The notes beneath the pieces were generated by a model, which saw only the letters and a list, made by a program, of their open reading frames with translations, had not been told where the DNA came from and did no database searches. A program made the position numbers and the translations under genes. Source: Dermatemys mawii (taxonomy: Eukaryota; Chordata; Testudines; Dermatemydidae). Taken from it: a DNA stretch of 64,000 nt. Below are positions 1 to 11,915 of the stretch, piece after piece; position 1 is the first letter of the stretch; every line of letters starts with the position of its first letter. The stretch is taken from contig ML677373.1 of the NCBI GenBank assembly GCA_007922305.1, positions 15,244,709-15,308,708 of the forward strand, read 5' to 3'.

Positions 1-259
1 TGTGACATAGTGCAAAATAAGTTTCTGAGTTGCTGCTGTTGCATGTCAGAAGAGGGAATAAGCTCATGGGAGGGACATGCTTTTTATACTGTAACCCTGA
101 CAAAAATGTCCCATTCCTTTTAGTTTTGTATGGATTCCATTATGCTGTAGCTCATGTTCCTGTATAATGCTAAGTTTACAAAGCAGAGCTTCAATGACAA
201 CTATAATACACGTTCTTGCTCTTCAGTCCATCCACTGGCTACAGACAAAAAGCAAGGAG

Positions 260-720
260 AAAAGAAATAGAAACAAATACCCATTAGAACTTTGCTTTTT
301 CACCAGGTTTTGGGGATGCAGCAATCCTGGTTACGATTCGGAGATTGAAACAGCCAGTATTTGGTGACTGCTCCAAAGTCAAAGATGAACTTGTTATTAT
401 CCAGGAGCCTTGTTAAGATGCAGCTGATGTATAGCCAGGTCAAATTCTTAATCAGTGAAAGGAGCAATCAGATTCATGTCTACTCCTGGAGTCTGCCATC
501 TCTCAGCAACCACTATTTTAAATGCTCGGGTGAAAGCTCTGTCTTGATTAGGAGCTCTGCCATTAGCCACGTACTGGATTGTGATGGAGTTTGTTGTGAC
601 TGGGTATCTTCTCTTGCACTGACTAGAATATCCACTCAGCTTCTTAATAGTTTGCCAGGCTTTGTGAGTGGAATGTGTGAAATTCCCCAATTCACCTTTT
701 GGTTCTAACACTTGGCTCTC
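260..720 (-). mobile_element. Degenerate LINE ORF2 fragment
   Basis: On the minus strand an 87-residue open frame (711 down to 448) reads through a stretch with the pattern FTHSTHKAWQTIKKLSG, then VANGRAPNQDR. This resembles the linker between endonuclease and reverse transcriptase in some vertebrate non-LTR retrotransposons. Downstream in broken frames there is an L-N-K-A-P-G motif (the usual K-[AS]-P-G at the start of the RT domain) and then a P-K-T-W motif. Stops and shifts make it non-functional. The family assignment is from memory of related LINE proteins, so it is moderate; the overlapping plus-strand frames at 167-708 are shadows. Confidence 0.45.
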
Positions 721-3700
721 TCTGGCCTTGTCTGGGCCACATAGGCGAATTGATGCAGAGAGCTTATCTGTAAAACGAGAATGAAACTGTCTCTAACTCT
801 CAACAGTGAAGGGATATCTAAGAAACTAATATTTATAAAGTGTTTTAAAGACAGAAAGCACTGGAAAAGTGATAAACATTGTTAGTAGTAAACTTAGGAA
901 GAACAGGTACAATTTATCTTGCTTCAGCAGATACAGTGTAAAGGGAAGCTTTTGGCAAACTCTGCATATTTATATCAGTGCACGATGACATGATTTAACT
1001 TAGGAATAACAACTGGGTTGATTTTCAATAAGGGTAACCTGCAGAGTGGAAGATGTGGAAGCAGTTGATAATGTTTTTTCTGTATTTGTGACACACAATT
1101 TACAGGAGAAATGATTAATAATTACTTTTAAAGATATTTACTTGTTAAATAAAATGTATTAAATTGTTACCATTTTATCACAGGAGGAAAAGAGATGTTG
1201 TAATTATAAAATATGACCATTGAGTTTGTTTACTGTTGGAGTTCAAATGAAAAAGATTTCAGGTTCTCCACATTCTGAATAGAAGGCTGCACTCCCAATT
1301 CCCTACGACAATAAGAGAAGTTATGAGAGTTTCGCCCAATGTGTTTGGTGGAAGATTTACCCCAAAGTAGTACAGTTCCTTAGGGTTTTCTATAAAAAGC
1401 AACTAGCATAAAGCACACAAAATAATATGTATTTGTATCAAAAACAAAGAGTTGACCAAAAAACACATCTAAGCAAGAAAAGAAGATATTGAATACTGGC
1501 CATTTGTAACTTGGAAAGCAACAGTTTTTTAAAAAATGTTTCTTTCAGAGTCTGATCAATTTCAATGGGCTTTAGTTCACTCCCTTAATTTCTTCAAGTC
1601 ATTTTACCTTTGACTTTTCACTGCTGCTTTCTGGAGAAGCCCATGTTAGAACAACGGACCATATCAAATGAACAGGAGAAATTCAAAAAAAATTGGCTGT
1701 ATGCTCCATCCAGAGATATATGGGGAGTCCGATCCAGAATACACAATTAGTGAACAAAAATATCTATTTTCATTAAGCATCAAGTGGCTATTGAGAAACA
1801 GAAGTGGCAACACACAATGTGCCAGGATGGATTCAGTTAAGTCAAAGCAATTTAAATCACTACTTAAATCACTATTTACTCAATTTTAATCTAGTTTTGC
1901 ATTTGTACTTCTTAGCTATTTTCCTAAAGGAAGGATAGTTATCATTAGTCAGTCCAATTTGGTACTACTTTTTGCTAACCAAGAAGATGCACTCTACCTA
2001 TACACATTTATTTAAGCTATTTTATATAGCTTAACATACAGTTATTCAGATTCTTAATTTTTACTTTTTTTATCTTACAAAATAGCAAATGATGCATTTC
2101 TTATTTACTAAAGGATGGACTCAATGTGTGTCAAGCTGCCTTTGGATGGAAATTGGAATTAAAATAAAAATGCATAAAAACAGCATTTTAAATTTTGTTA
2201 TTAGTTAAATAAAGCTATCTTATATGTGTTAGACACATAACAAAAGGTAAGTTTATCAAAACATGTTCACATTAAAACTAACTGATTTATTATACAAAGG
2301 AATAAAAAGCCCAATATATAGTTAGATATATGGTAATGTGCCTTAGTATTACTTAAGGACTTTTGTACAAACAGAAGGCTTTTTAAGTAAAGATTAGCTA
2401 TCTTTAGTGCTCTCGTCTCTATTTAAACTTTCTTTAATACAAAGCTGTTAAAGCTAAATCAGTAATCATATTAAATCCCATTAAAATAACAATCACCGCA
2501 AATACCTCTTCACAGTATCTAAAGTGTTTTAGTCTCAATTAGTTTCGGCAGTATACACATTGTCTGAATAAAGGAAAGAAAACACCAGCAAAGTCTTATT
2601 TTATTGCCTCTTTACAGAAATAAGTCTTTTTCTTTCTTCTTTCTTTCTCCGTACACAGAATGGAATGAATTTTTATAACTCAGAAGGGTGAATATAAAGC
2701 TTAATAAAAATAATGAAAGGTTCTATCTTGAGCTATCACAGCAATGCATGCAATGACTGTGTCTCTGAGGTTTAAAGGAGAACAATTCAGTCATCAAAAC
2801 AATTCAGTCCTTAGTCTATTGTTCAAAGAGCCATGGAAAATTGTTCGTATTGCAGGTGTGTGGAAAACCTTACCTGTTTCTCAAACTGAGTATGGATTTA
2901 ACTTCAGTAGAAGTGTCAACAGTGGTTTAGTGGCCTCAGCCATGTGCAGTGGCTAAACTCATGCCTGTCCATATGAATTTTTTTATAAGCTAAACAGAAG
3001 TGAACAGAAGTAAATAAACAAACAGGAAGAAAAAGAAGGAAAAAAAAGACAAAATATTTTTTGTGGTTTAATGAGGCTAAGAACATATAACCATAATTAT
3101 CCCTTGGCTATCATTAGCAACCCCATCTTCTGTGTTCTATACTTTTACTGTCCAGAGCAATCAAACCAAATCTGTTTTACCCTATTAAGATTGGCACTCT
3201 TACATCTGGCCATTTAAACTGCATTCCATGAGAAACATGCCACCCCTTTGAGTCTCCTGTTTAGGGAGCTGTCAGTGAGTAACTTCATCTTCACTGAGAA
3301 TTATGCCTTTCCTTTGTTCTACAGTATTAGTAGATGTCAACTGCAACGTCTGACATATCTTATTACACTTCTGAAGGAAGCAAGCAGACCTGATAAAATG
3401 AAAACTCCTGGACACTTACCACAAGCGGACAAAGGGCCGTTAATATATTTTTGTAGCATAAATTCAGCCAATTTCTTAAGCAAATGGGCTCCCCTATCAT
3501 TTTCCAGGACTTGGCCCAGTGATTTTCTTCACACTCTTATCCCATAACTTGAATTAACTGCTTTTATTGCCTTTTTTCATTTAAAAACAGAAGATACTTA
3601 AATACCATAGAAAGTGGCTACTCGCCCAGTGCAGTAAATTGTTATGCCAATGATCTTCTAGGATATTAAATGGATGAATCATAGTCATTCTACTGTCATC

Positions 3701-3772
3701 CCACTGTGATTTCAATGGCAGCATTTCTTGCTCTTCCACTGAAAAAAAAAAACAGCAACATTATGAACCTAT
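721..3772. other. AT-rich non-coding DNA, no feature assigned
   Basis: About 3 kb with stop codons in all frames and only chance open frames. I see short local duplications (for example a 12-bp unit ending in aaatcacta repeated at 1851-1874) and short pyrimidine runs near 2630, but no repeat family, exon or RNA gene that I recognise. Confidence 0.5.
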
Positions 3773-4020
3773 GGGTACATCTACATTGCACTGGGAGTGA
3801 GCCTCTCAGCGCACGCCCACAGATTTGTGCAAGTGAGGCTCACGCTAGCCTCTACAAATACCTGTATAGACGTTGGGGCTTGAGAGCCTGCGCTCTAGGC
3901 TGAGATGCAATGTCACAGCAACATTTATACAGCTGTCAGTGTTCTAAAGTGAGCCACGCAAACATAAGCCTGAGGACTTGGACTGGGAGGTTCTCCTATA
4001 GACGCAATGTAGACATACTC
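3773..4020. mobile_element. Non-autonomous DNA transposon with inverted ends
   Basis: The left end (gggtacatctacattgcact) and the reverse complement of the right end (gagtatgtctacattgcgtc) match over most of about 20 bp, giving terminal inverted repeats round a 248-bp body. The interior carries GC-rich 'agcctc/gaggct' blocks, as in a DNA-element family I associate with turtle genomes whose ends read GTCTACA. It has no coding capacity. No clean target duplication could be read. Confidence 0.5.
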
Positions 4021-6484
4021 TACCTGGCTTTTTAAAACAAGAAAGAAGTTGGAACAAAAATACTAAATTACTTTAAGTTTCTGATTTAAACAAAATCTGA
4101 GAAATACTGGGCCAGTAAATGGAATGCTAAGCTTTCCTACTTTGAACAGATCCACAGTTTATTTTGTTATTTCTTCTATTCTTGGAATTTTCCTGTCACC
4201 TTCCAATTATTGTCCTTCTGCATTTTCCCTCCCCCCTAAGAATATGCTTTAAACTACAGGCCTAAAAACTTCACAAGCGCTAGCCTCTGAGAAATGTTTT
4301 ACTTTCTGGAATGATCTGAGGTTGCTTATTGCTGTTATCGGTGGCCTAAGGCTTTTGTGACACATTTCAAACCACAAGTCCTTATGACAGGTTTCTGGAT
4401 AAAGCAGTTCACATGGATTACCTAATGTATAAGGCCACAATAGTTACCACCAGACGTCCTCTAATTTTCTGCAGTGCCTAGTGATTACAAAATCTCTAAC
4501 TCTAGAAATTCTTCCAACTAATAGGAAGAACAACGTTTTGACAGTTCAGTTTCATTAAGTAATTTTTTTATGTTAACACCTGGATGCTTTCCTAAAATGC
4601 TTTAGAGGTCATTTCCCATCTATTGCTTGCAGTCACTCTGTACTTCATTAAGATGAACTTTGTTTTCATCAGTCTCAACAGGAAAAGTCAGTCCCCAGCA
4701 GAAACAGCATTTCTCCAAGAGTTACACTGTAGTGCTGAATCCACAGCCAACACTAGAAGTGGGTGTGGATGACACACTGGAGGCTCACAGTCAGAATTCC
4801 AGTGGACTGAGGCTAAACTCCTTCAAGGGGTTATTGTAGTATTAATGTTGTAGAGGCAGCCCCCTTACCCAAGGAAAGGGGGCAGTGTGCATTACACCCC
4901 CATGCCTGATGAGCTCTGATGTCTAGCCCAGGCCTGAATTCTCCAGTGGCATTGTTACTGCCTCCGGGAAGACGTGGAAGGAATTGTTCTCCCAAAGTCC
5001 TCTACCCCCAACTCCTTTGTATACCCCTCTCAAGGCCAGCCACAAACAAACCTGAACTACAGATGGTAATTTCAAGAGCATCACGAGGCAAGTGGGTACC
5101 CATACAGTGGTGAATCCTGCATGTGATACTTGTAACAGGAGGTTGTCGAAGTATTTCATGAGGCACCTATGAAGCAGCTATTCAGCGCTACGGACAGCAT
5201 TCTCACTGGGACTCTCCAGGGTCCATACAAAACCCTAACAGTACATGGTATCCAGCAATCAACTACATTTAGTCCTATTTTTAGACAGCTAAGACGCCTT
5301 AAGTCCCCATATCCCTTATGACAGATACATCAAAACACATGACAGGCCATTTTAGCTTTTTGATGCAGGACACTGATTAGGCAACTGAATGCTGATAAAA
5401 AGTTTGCAACTCTCCATTCCCTGTCTCTAAGCTGTTCTATCTACACCCTCTCAAGCTGATCTTTGCTGATCTGTTGTTTCTTCAGTTTAAGTAGTACAGG
5501 ACACACTGTTCTGCAGATAATATTTAATAATATACATAATACCACCACAAAAAGAAAAGTTTCTCAAGACAAAAGCGTTGAAATTCATGAATTTATTTGA
5601 CTTCTCATCCTACTTGCACTCCCCGCATTTTGTAATGAATGAGGTCTAACAAATGAAAATAACTAAATTCCTCAAGATTTCCAAAATAGGTTTCTTAATA
5701 AATCCTCATCATCCTTCTCCCACTTTCTCTATTTTGTCCTTTTCCTGGTTCTCATGATCATTTCTACATAATCACTTGATTTTTTTAAAATCTAAGAAAG
5801 CTTTATTTTTAAATTCTGCATCCGGGGGACAATTCCACAGGGGTGGAAGCTGTTGGCAGCTATTGTTCCAGCCTCTACATGGATGGGAGCAGGTGGCACC
5901 AGGCACAGTAAATAGACCATATTCTCTGCAAGCTCTTTTTTACTCATTTATAATGTAAAAATATCAACATTTCAGTCTCGGACTGAACATTAGAATAGAC
6001 ATGAAATTAAGACACCTTCTGTTTCGATTACCAAGTTGAACTTTTACCAGCACAGCTAAGCTCCTTGAAGCCAAAAGCAGCAGGTCGTTTGGTTTTTACC
6101 AAAGCAAAACACTTGCTGACTTCAGGACTGGGCTCCTAATAACCAATTACCAATACTGTGTGGGTTTTTTTATGCTTCATCATGATTTTTCTCTGTCTCA
6201 TCTCATTAGAGGAAGAAAGTAAATGAATCTTTAAAAAATATGAAACAGATTTAGAAGAGTATAGCTGCATCTCTAAGCTTGGATAATTATATAAGCATTT
6301 GAAGTTACTTCACATGGTTTCTGATATTACCAGAATCTCCCAACCCACCCTTCCATGTAATTATAGCACAGTAATTCACATCGGCTTGTTATTTCCTTTA
6401 TGCATAGCACTAATCTATTAAAAATTCTTTCTAGCATTCTATAATACTTGAACACACACAAACCTGTAACTGCTGTTCCTTTAA
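4021..6484. other. AT-rich non-coding DNA, no feature assigned
   Basis: No coding exon or repeat family recognised. Minus-strand open frames at 4249-4440 and 4923-5159 have no recognisable domain and are treated as chance. Confidence 0.5.
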
Positions 6485-6625
6485 TTAGAGGGACAAGGTG
6501 GATGAGGTAATATCTTTTACTGGACAAACTTCTGATGGTGAGAGAGAGACAACCTTTTGAGCTATACAGAGCTCTACTTCAGGTCTGGAAAACATACTCA
6601 GAATGTCAGCTAAATATACAACTAA
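6485..6625 (+). repeat. Dispersed repeat, copy 1 (acaaggtg-family)
   Basis: Starts gggacaaggtggatgaggta and runs through 'agagctctacttcaggtctgg'. The same sequence recurs at 8152, which shows that this is a dispersed repeat. The family may belong to a retroelement terminal region (a Penelope-like element is one possibility), but I cannot assign it from sequence alone. Confidence 0.55.
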
Positions 6626-6854
6626 ATTAGTTTAACTACTCAGCAATTAGAAGATTAGAAAAATTCACACTTTAGAGGAAAATGTGATATACGTCCTATT
6701 GGAGTACAACACACATTTCAACATAAATGCAACAACAGATAAACCAATCCTACAGTCCTTGCATTCAAACTCTGCTTCCACTGATCGAGAGATTATTTGA
6801 TTACGGTGTAATAAGTACCTTCGCTAAGAGAAAATACCAGTTTCTAAAGGGCTC

Positions 6855-7150
6855 TTTAATTTAGCAGAGAAAGGTGTAACTAGAGTCAATGCCTGGAAGT
6901 TAAAGCCAGATAAATTCATATGAGAAACAAAGCTCAATTTTTTAACAGAGACGGTGATTAACCATTGGAACAAACTATCAAGAAAGTGGTGAATTCTCAC
7001 TTATTGATCTCTTCAAATCAAGACTGGATGGTTTTCTGGAAGATACAGTTTAGTCAAGGCAGGGATAACTGGATGAAAATTTATGAAGTGTGTGATACAG
7101 GAAGTTAGACTAAATGTCTGGCCTTGAAATCTGTGACTTTATACCTGCAG
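6855..7150 (+). mobile_element. CR1-type LINE 3' end
   Basis: Contains in order the diagnostic 3' CR1 phrases: a 'ggaagttaaagccag' block, 'aaccattggaacaa', 'aaatcaagactggatg' and 'gttagactaaatgtctggcc'. These mark the C-terminal end of ORF2 and the 3' UTR in sauropsid CR1. The copy is 5' truncated, as is normal for CR1, and too diverged to code. Confidence 0.6.
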
Positions 7151-7954
7151 CGAAAGCTTTGACCAGTTAAGACCCCAGTATTAGGCCCACATTGTTTCCC
7201 CTTTAAAAGGAAAGGTTGGTACCACTATCCCCAGGATGATCAGTTCCTTTATTCTCTAGATAGTATCCAGAATGCTGATGTTTTGGAGGGTTTTTTTGTA
7301 GCATTGCCTCATCTCCCTGTCTGTGTTTCGCACCATACTCTTTCAGAAATAACCTCCCACTGCTCCCCTTCATTCCAAGCGTTATGTCCTATATTGCTAC
7401 ACTGAATGGTATGAGTCATTTATCCACCTTTTAAGTCAAAATTATCTAGATGATTTGTAATTTAAGAATCCGTCTTTGCTGCCAGATTTCATGTCATCTG
7501 CAAATGTAACCACTATTGAAAGCATTCTGAATGAGGGCATCCATAGCCAAACCTTCTGTTTTCACTTTAAAATACTACTTTCCCCGCTGACATCTTTTTC
7601 ATTCTGTCATCAGGCAATTTTTGAATTAAATTTAACACATGCTCTCTCTTGGACCACACCTGCAGCTTCTGATGATCAGTTTTCTATGTTGTACATTATT
7701 AAAAGTTTCTGAAACCCAAATACATTATATTCGCTGGAAAGTTTAGTCTCTTTCTATTGAATTCAATAATATACTCTGCTTAAGTAACTCAAAGCCTATT
7801 TGAACAATCCTTGTACACGAATCTAAGCCTAGTGTTATTCACACTATATATTTTCTTCTTTTGTGCTTATTTATATTTAATTGCTTTTTAAATCTTATGT
7901 AAAAGACAAAAAAGAGCAAGATTGAACCTCTAGATGTACATCACTCAAGATGAA

Positions 7955-8060
7955 CCAGATTTTCAAAAGTGCCTACCAACTATTTAGACACCTTTCAAAA
8001 AACACTCAGCACCCACCAGCTCCCCACTGAGAAGAGTGGGACCTGCTTTTGAAAATCTGG
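7955..8060. repeat. Small foldback repeat with 15-bp arms
   Basis: The left arm ccagattttcaaaag (7955-7969) is exactly complementary to 8046-8060 in inverted orientation. The ~76-bp centre is unrelated to coding. It belongs with the other small palindromic repeats of the window (22236, 42770, 51446). Confidence 0.6.
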
Positions 8061-8151
8061 CAATTTCAGTTAAGGCTGTTTTGGAAAATCTGCCCTAATT
8101 GTGGATACTGAGCATGACTGAAATATTTATATGCTTATGACTTTTAAAGGG

Positions 8152-8323
8152 ACAAGGTGAGTGAGGTAATAGCGTTTTTTGGACCAAGTGCTGTTGGTGC
8201 AAGAGCTCTGTGTAGCTTGAAAGCTTGTCTCTTTCATCAACAGAAGTTTGTCCAATAAATGATACTACCTGAACCAGCTTGTCTCTCTAATATCCTGGGA
8301 CCAAGATGGCTATAACAACACTG
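8152..8323. repeat. Dispersed repeat, copy 2, in head-to-head foldback form
   Basis: The stretch 8152-8199 matches the 6485 repeat in forward orientation. Then 8235-8282 is the same sequence in reverse complement: by eye about 36 of 48 positions pair. A ~35-base loop separates the arms. The tail after 8283 (ctctctaatatcctgggacc) continues the reversed copy. Confidence 0.55.
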
Positions 8324-8557
8324 AAAACAACATATGACTCAAGAGATTCTCACGGGTTTTTGGGAGAATGGGACATGGGGAAGGGGCTTACTTAAGTTTT
8401 TAACAGTTTGAGGTTTCAATAGTGAAAATCATACAGTACTTCTTAGCAAATCAGAAAAGTCTTATTCTCATTTTAGGTTCTATTTTCTGCTCCAAAAACT
8501 TCAGGGAGCCACTTCTTAATAAGACACCGTATACAAGAGGAGGAAAACTTACACTGT

Positions 8558-8646
8558 GGGCCAAATTCTAAATTGCTGTAGCATAGTAGTAGGCTCCACT
8601 GAAGTCAGTGGAGCTGTGCTGTTTTACATCAGATAAGGATCTGGTC
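8558..8646. repeat. Short palindromic dispersed repeat (cattgacttcaatg type)
   Basis: Runs from ggccaaattct to ggatctggtcc with a central near-palindrome ctccactgaagtcagtggag. The same layout (a 'gattct/aaattct' start, a centre built on 'actgaagtcagt', and a 'tctggtcc' end) recurs at least eight times in this window. Confidence 0.5.
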
Positions 8647-9458
8647 CTACCACTTTTTAATCTTCTCACTGGTTTTCAAATATATCAAACAGCCTTAAGC
8701 ACACCTTAACTTCTGGCTGAGCTCCAAGATAATCAGATGGACCCTTTTGCTGCTCCTCTAGCACAAATATCTTTCTTTCCGACTCACTAACTTCAAGATC
8801 AAGTTTGTCAAATCTTCTTGTCATTTGATATGACTGTGTATGGTAGCAGAGCCAAAATTCTGTTCTCTGCCTCTTTGCCTTTAGAAATTGTCCAGTATTT
8901 CACAATCCTCACTTGTTCTCCTCAGAAACAAGGCAAAATCCATCCATTGTTGTCAATAAGTTACACTGGTGTTTAAGTTCAGCTCTGGCTGACGTTTTCT
9001 TCTCTGAATTGAAGCTACTGCCCCTGGTCCTGGGTTTTGGCATCCCTTCCTTTCCTTGGATTGCATACAAGCCCAATAAAAGTAGTCACTAAAGGCTCAG
9101 CTCCAGTCAAGTATGACTTGAACCTGAGCATGTCTCACACATGGCATTCCCTAACATGTATAATACTAAGTAATCTATAATCCTGGATTCATTTTCCAAT
9201 ACCTTCTCCTCAAACCAGCCTTCGGGATCATGGCATTTTTTGAGTATAGAAACATGAGAGTCCTTTGACTTCTCCTTCCCTTGTCCTTGGAATAAACAGG
9301 ACTATAAACTCTCTGCTGATTTCCTTAAGTTTCCCCATGAGGAATTATGAAGTCGTTTATATCATCTTCAGTCTCTTGACAGACTGTTAACACTTTCAGA
9401 GAATATCTGTTCAAAGGACCTCTCAGCACTGCATTTTACTCTCCAGGAGCACGTAGCC

Positions 9459-9588
9459 AAAGGCACCTCAAATCCCTGGGTTTGATTCACACTAGCCTAA
9501 AAATAGAGAGACCATTTCCATGCAAAAGGCACCTCAAATCCCTGGGTTTGATTCACACTAGCCTAAAAATAGAGAGACCATTTCCATG
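9459..9588 (+). repeat. Exact tandem duplication, 64-bp unit, 66-bp period
   Basis: 9459-9522 and 9525-9588 are identical by eye, both starting aaaggcacctcaaatccctg and ending ccatttccatg. The spacing is 66 bp with a 2-base junction. Zero divergence means either a very recent duplication or an assembly artefact. Confidence 0.9.
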
Positions 9589-9919
9589 TCCCTGCACAGC
9601 AGTGAAGATTAAATCCAATAGAAGGAAGGGCAGGCAAATGCTACACTGTAGGCAAATGCTACCCCTTAGCAGTTCTGTTAGATTATAGCTGGACTCCACA
9701 GAAGCCCCACAGAAGCTGAGCAGGGGATGTTCTGAACTGACATAGTCCCCAGCTGCCCCAGCCTCAACCACTGTTTGGTCAGCATAATCTACTTGTGGGA
9801 TTCTCATGAACAGATACCCCCATGGCAGCGGTGAGGTCCTTTTGTGGACCTTTCATCCCCTATTCTGCAGCTGAGAGCCCTGCACTCTGAATTAAGCTGT
9901 ATCTAAATAGGAAAGCACA

Positions 9920-10500
9920 CGCCTGGCTGAAAATGTCTTTTAGAACACAAGTGAATCAATTTGGTGGTCTCCGTTACGCCGCTAACAGAAATCCCCTTGT
10001 GACAGTCCTAATTCAATGCAAACCTTCTAATTAATGCCCAGATTTAAATGATGTATAAAAACAGCTGAATTCATCTTTTAAAATGATTTGCACTAAAACT
10101 CTCTTTTGCTTACTTGATGCTAAATACAGATAGGCAAGAAAGCAGTAGGCAAGCTTACTTGCTACACCATTGTACACTAATTAAACATTTTAGTGCAGAG
10201 ATCAGCATAATTAAAGAATTAGCAAATAATGATGAGAGCATGGGATAATTTGTAATATCAGCACATTGATGTACTGGGCCCAGATACTGTAATTTGATTG
10301 GCAGTTTTTTATTAAGTTTTGGCAGCATTTATATAGCCTGGGAGCTTCTTTATGAAGCTCTAGCATATTAATCCAAGCTCCAGCTCTCGTTAATACTGAT
10401 GAGTGAAGGCAGTTAATTCAATTATGTATGAAGTACTGCTGATTAAATAATATTTCACTTCTTGCTATAGAATTAGCTCTGTTTTATTAACAGCCACCAT
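9920..10500. promoter_or_regulatory. Candidate conserved non-coding element / enhancer
   Basis: A repeat-free block dense in homeodomain-type TAAT/ATTA cores: ctaattaatg (about 10029), actaattaaac (about 10176), ataattaaagaatta (about 10208), gttaattcaatta (about 10410) and gattaaataat (about 10441). Open frames are absent. Unlike the flanks it shows no repeat structure. Such composition is typical of deeply conserved developmental enhancers near transcription-factor genes. This is inference; no alignment was possible. Confidence 0.35.
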
Positions 10501-10894
10501 TGTCTCCAACACTGAATGTCAGAAGGACCTTTTCTCAACCATGCCCTTTGATTTTTTACCATCTGTTCAACCATCCTTGTTGCCTATATACCACTAGTAT
10601 CTCCTGTCATATTGTGCTGGCACTCACTAGGTTTTGAGAACTTCTGCTATCATTCCCAAATGTGTGTGGGATGTCAGAAAACTTTTATTTCCCCTCAAAA
10701 TATACTGTATACGCTTTACAGAAATCTTTAATGGAACTTTCCAACACAAAACATTTTCCCATTCACTGTAAAAGGAGGAGGTAAATAATACAAAGTAGTA
10801 CATTTTGGATGGGTATCATCTTATGAATAAAAAGTGTAACAGCATTTCAGAATGCATTTGCTGTTGATTTTAACTCTTGTTTTAATACAGTTTG

Positions 10895-11130
10895 AAGGCT
10901 CGCTGTGCTAGATGGTGTTCAAACACATGACACCATGAAGAAATTGCTTACAGGTTAAGTAGACAAGACAGACAATGAGTGAGAGAAAGGAAGTAGTATT
11001 ATTGGGAAACTGAGGCCCAGAGGAATTCCGTCATCTGAGATCACACAGAAAGTTTGTAGCACACACAGAAAATAAACCTGGATCTTGTCCAGTGGACAAA
11101 TACTTGTCCAGTGTCTTCACCAGAAGGACA
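10895..11130 (-). mobile_element. MIR-like CORE-SINE
   Basis: Read on the minus strand it has the MIR arrangement: a '...gggaaactgaggccca' block and 'cacacagaaagt...' correspond to the reverse complement of the CORE and 3' tail. The leading 'ggctcgctgtgctagatggtgttcaaac' resembles the SINE/LINE tail phrase. Diverged, non-coding. Confidence 0.5.
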
Positions 11131-11241
11131 ACCTATTTTCTGCAAACTGTGACAGATCTTTGTGAATGATTCAAAATAACTCTGATCCCTCAAGTTAACT
11201 TGTCTTTTAAAAGATTATATGCATTATTAATTCCAAGACAT

Positions 11242-11300
11242 AGGGTCAATTCTAATCCTACTTACACCAACGTAACTCCATTGACTTCAGTGGAGATATT
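11242..11300. repeat. Short palindromic dispersed repeat
   Basis: 'gggtcaattctaatcctactt...cgtaactccattgacttcagtgg' matches the family seen at 8558 and 15430: a gattct-like start, an 'acaccaacgtaact' middle and the near-palindrome ccattgacttcagtgg. Confidence 0.45.
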
Positions 11301-11599
11301 ACGGATATATATTGGTACATGGTCAGATTCGGACATTGAACACGGTCTTTCATCCTTCACGAAGGGTTGCTATGAATTTTTAAAACAAGTCAAAGTCAGG
11401 TCCATGGCAACAGAAATATCTTTAGTATGAAATATAGCTCAACAAACATATTAAAGAATCATGAATGGTAATATACAAGATGCAGAAGGTTACTAGCCCC
11501 AACAACCACTGCTAAAACTGCACTGCAATAAGAGCTGTACAAAATCACCTATTGTTTGGTGGAATACCAAGCAAACCTTTTCACCACTTTCTGTTCGGT

Positions 11600-11915
11600 C
11601 TGGTCTACACTGGGAGAAGGGAGAGGTAAGATAAGTCGGTCAAGTTACACAATTTCATCTACAAAAATAGCGTACGAAAATAGCGTAGCCGAAGCTATGA
11701 AAATAGCATAGCTGAAATCGACATACTTAGAGCTCCTTATTGCGGTGTCCTCACTGCAGTAGGTCGACTGCTGCCACTCCCCTGTTGACTCCACTCACTC
11801 TGGTGGAGTACCGGAGTCGACGGGAGAGTGCTCAGTGGTTGGTTTATCGCGTTTTCACTAGAAGCGGTAAATCGACCCCTGCTGAATTGATCATTCTGGA
11901 AATGTAGACATGCCC
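11600..11915 (+). mobile_element. Non-autonomous DNA transposon, family A, copy 1
   Basis: Left end tggtctacactggga and right end gaaatgtagacatgccc form diverged inverted ends. The body holds 'agtaggtcgactgctgccac', 'ggagtaccggagtcgacggg' and 'gtttatcgcg', blocks shared with 21895-22168 (opposite orientation) and 63106-63367 (same orientation). No coding capacity. The minus-strand frame at 11737-11958 lies inside this repeat and is not a gene. Confidence 0.65.
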
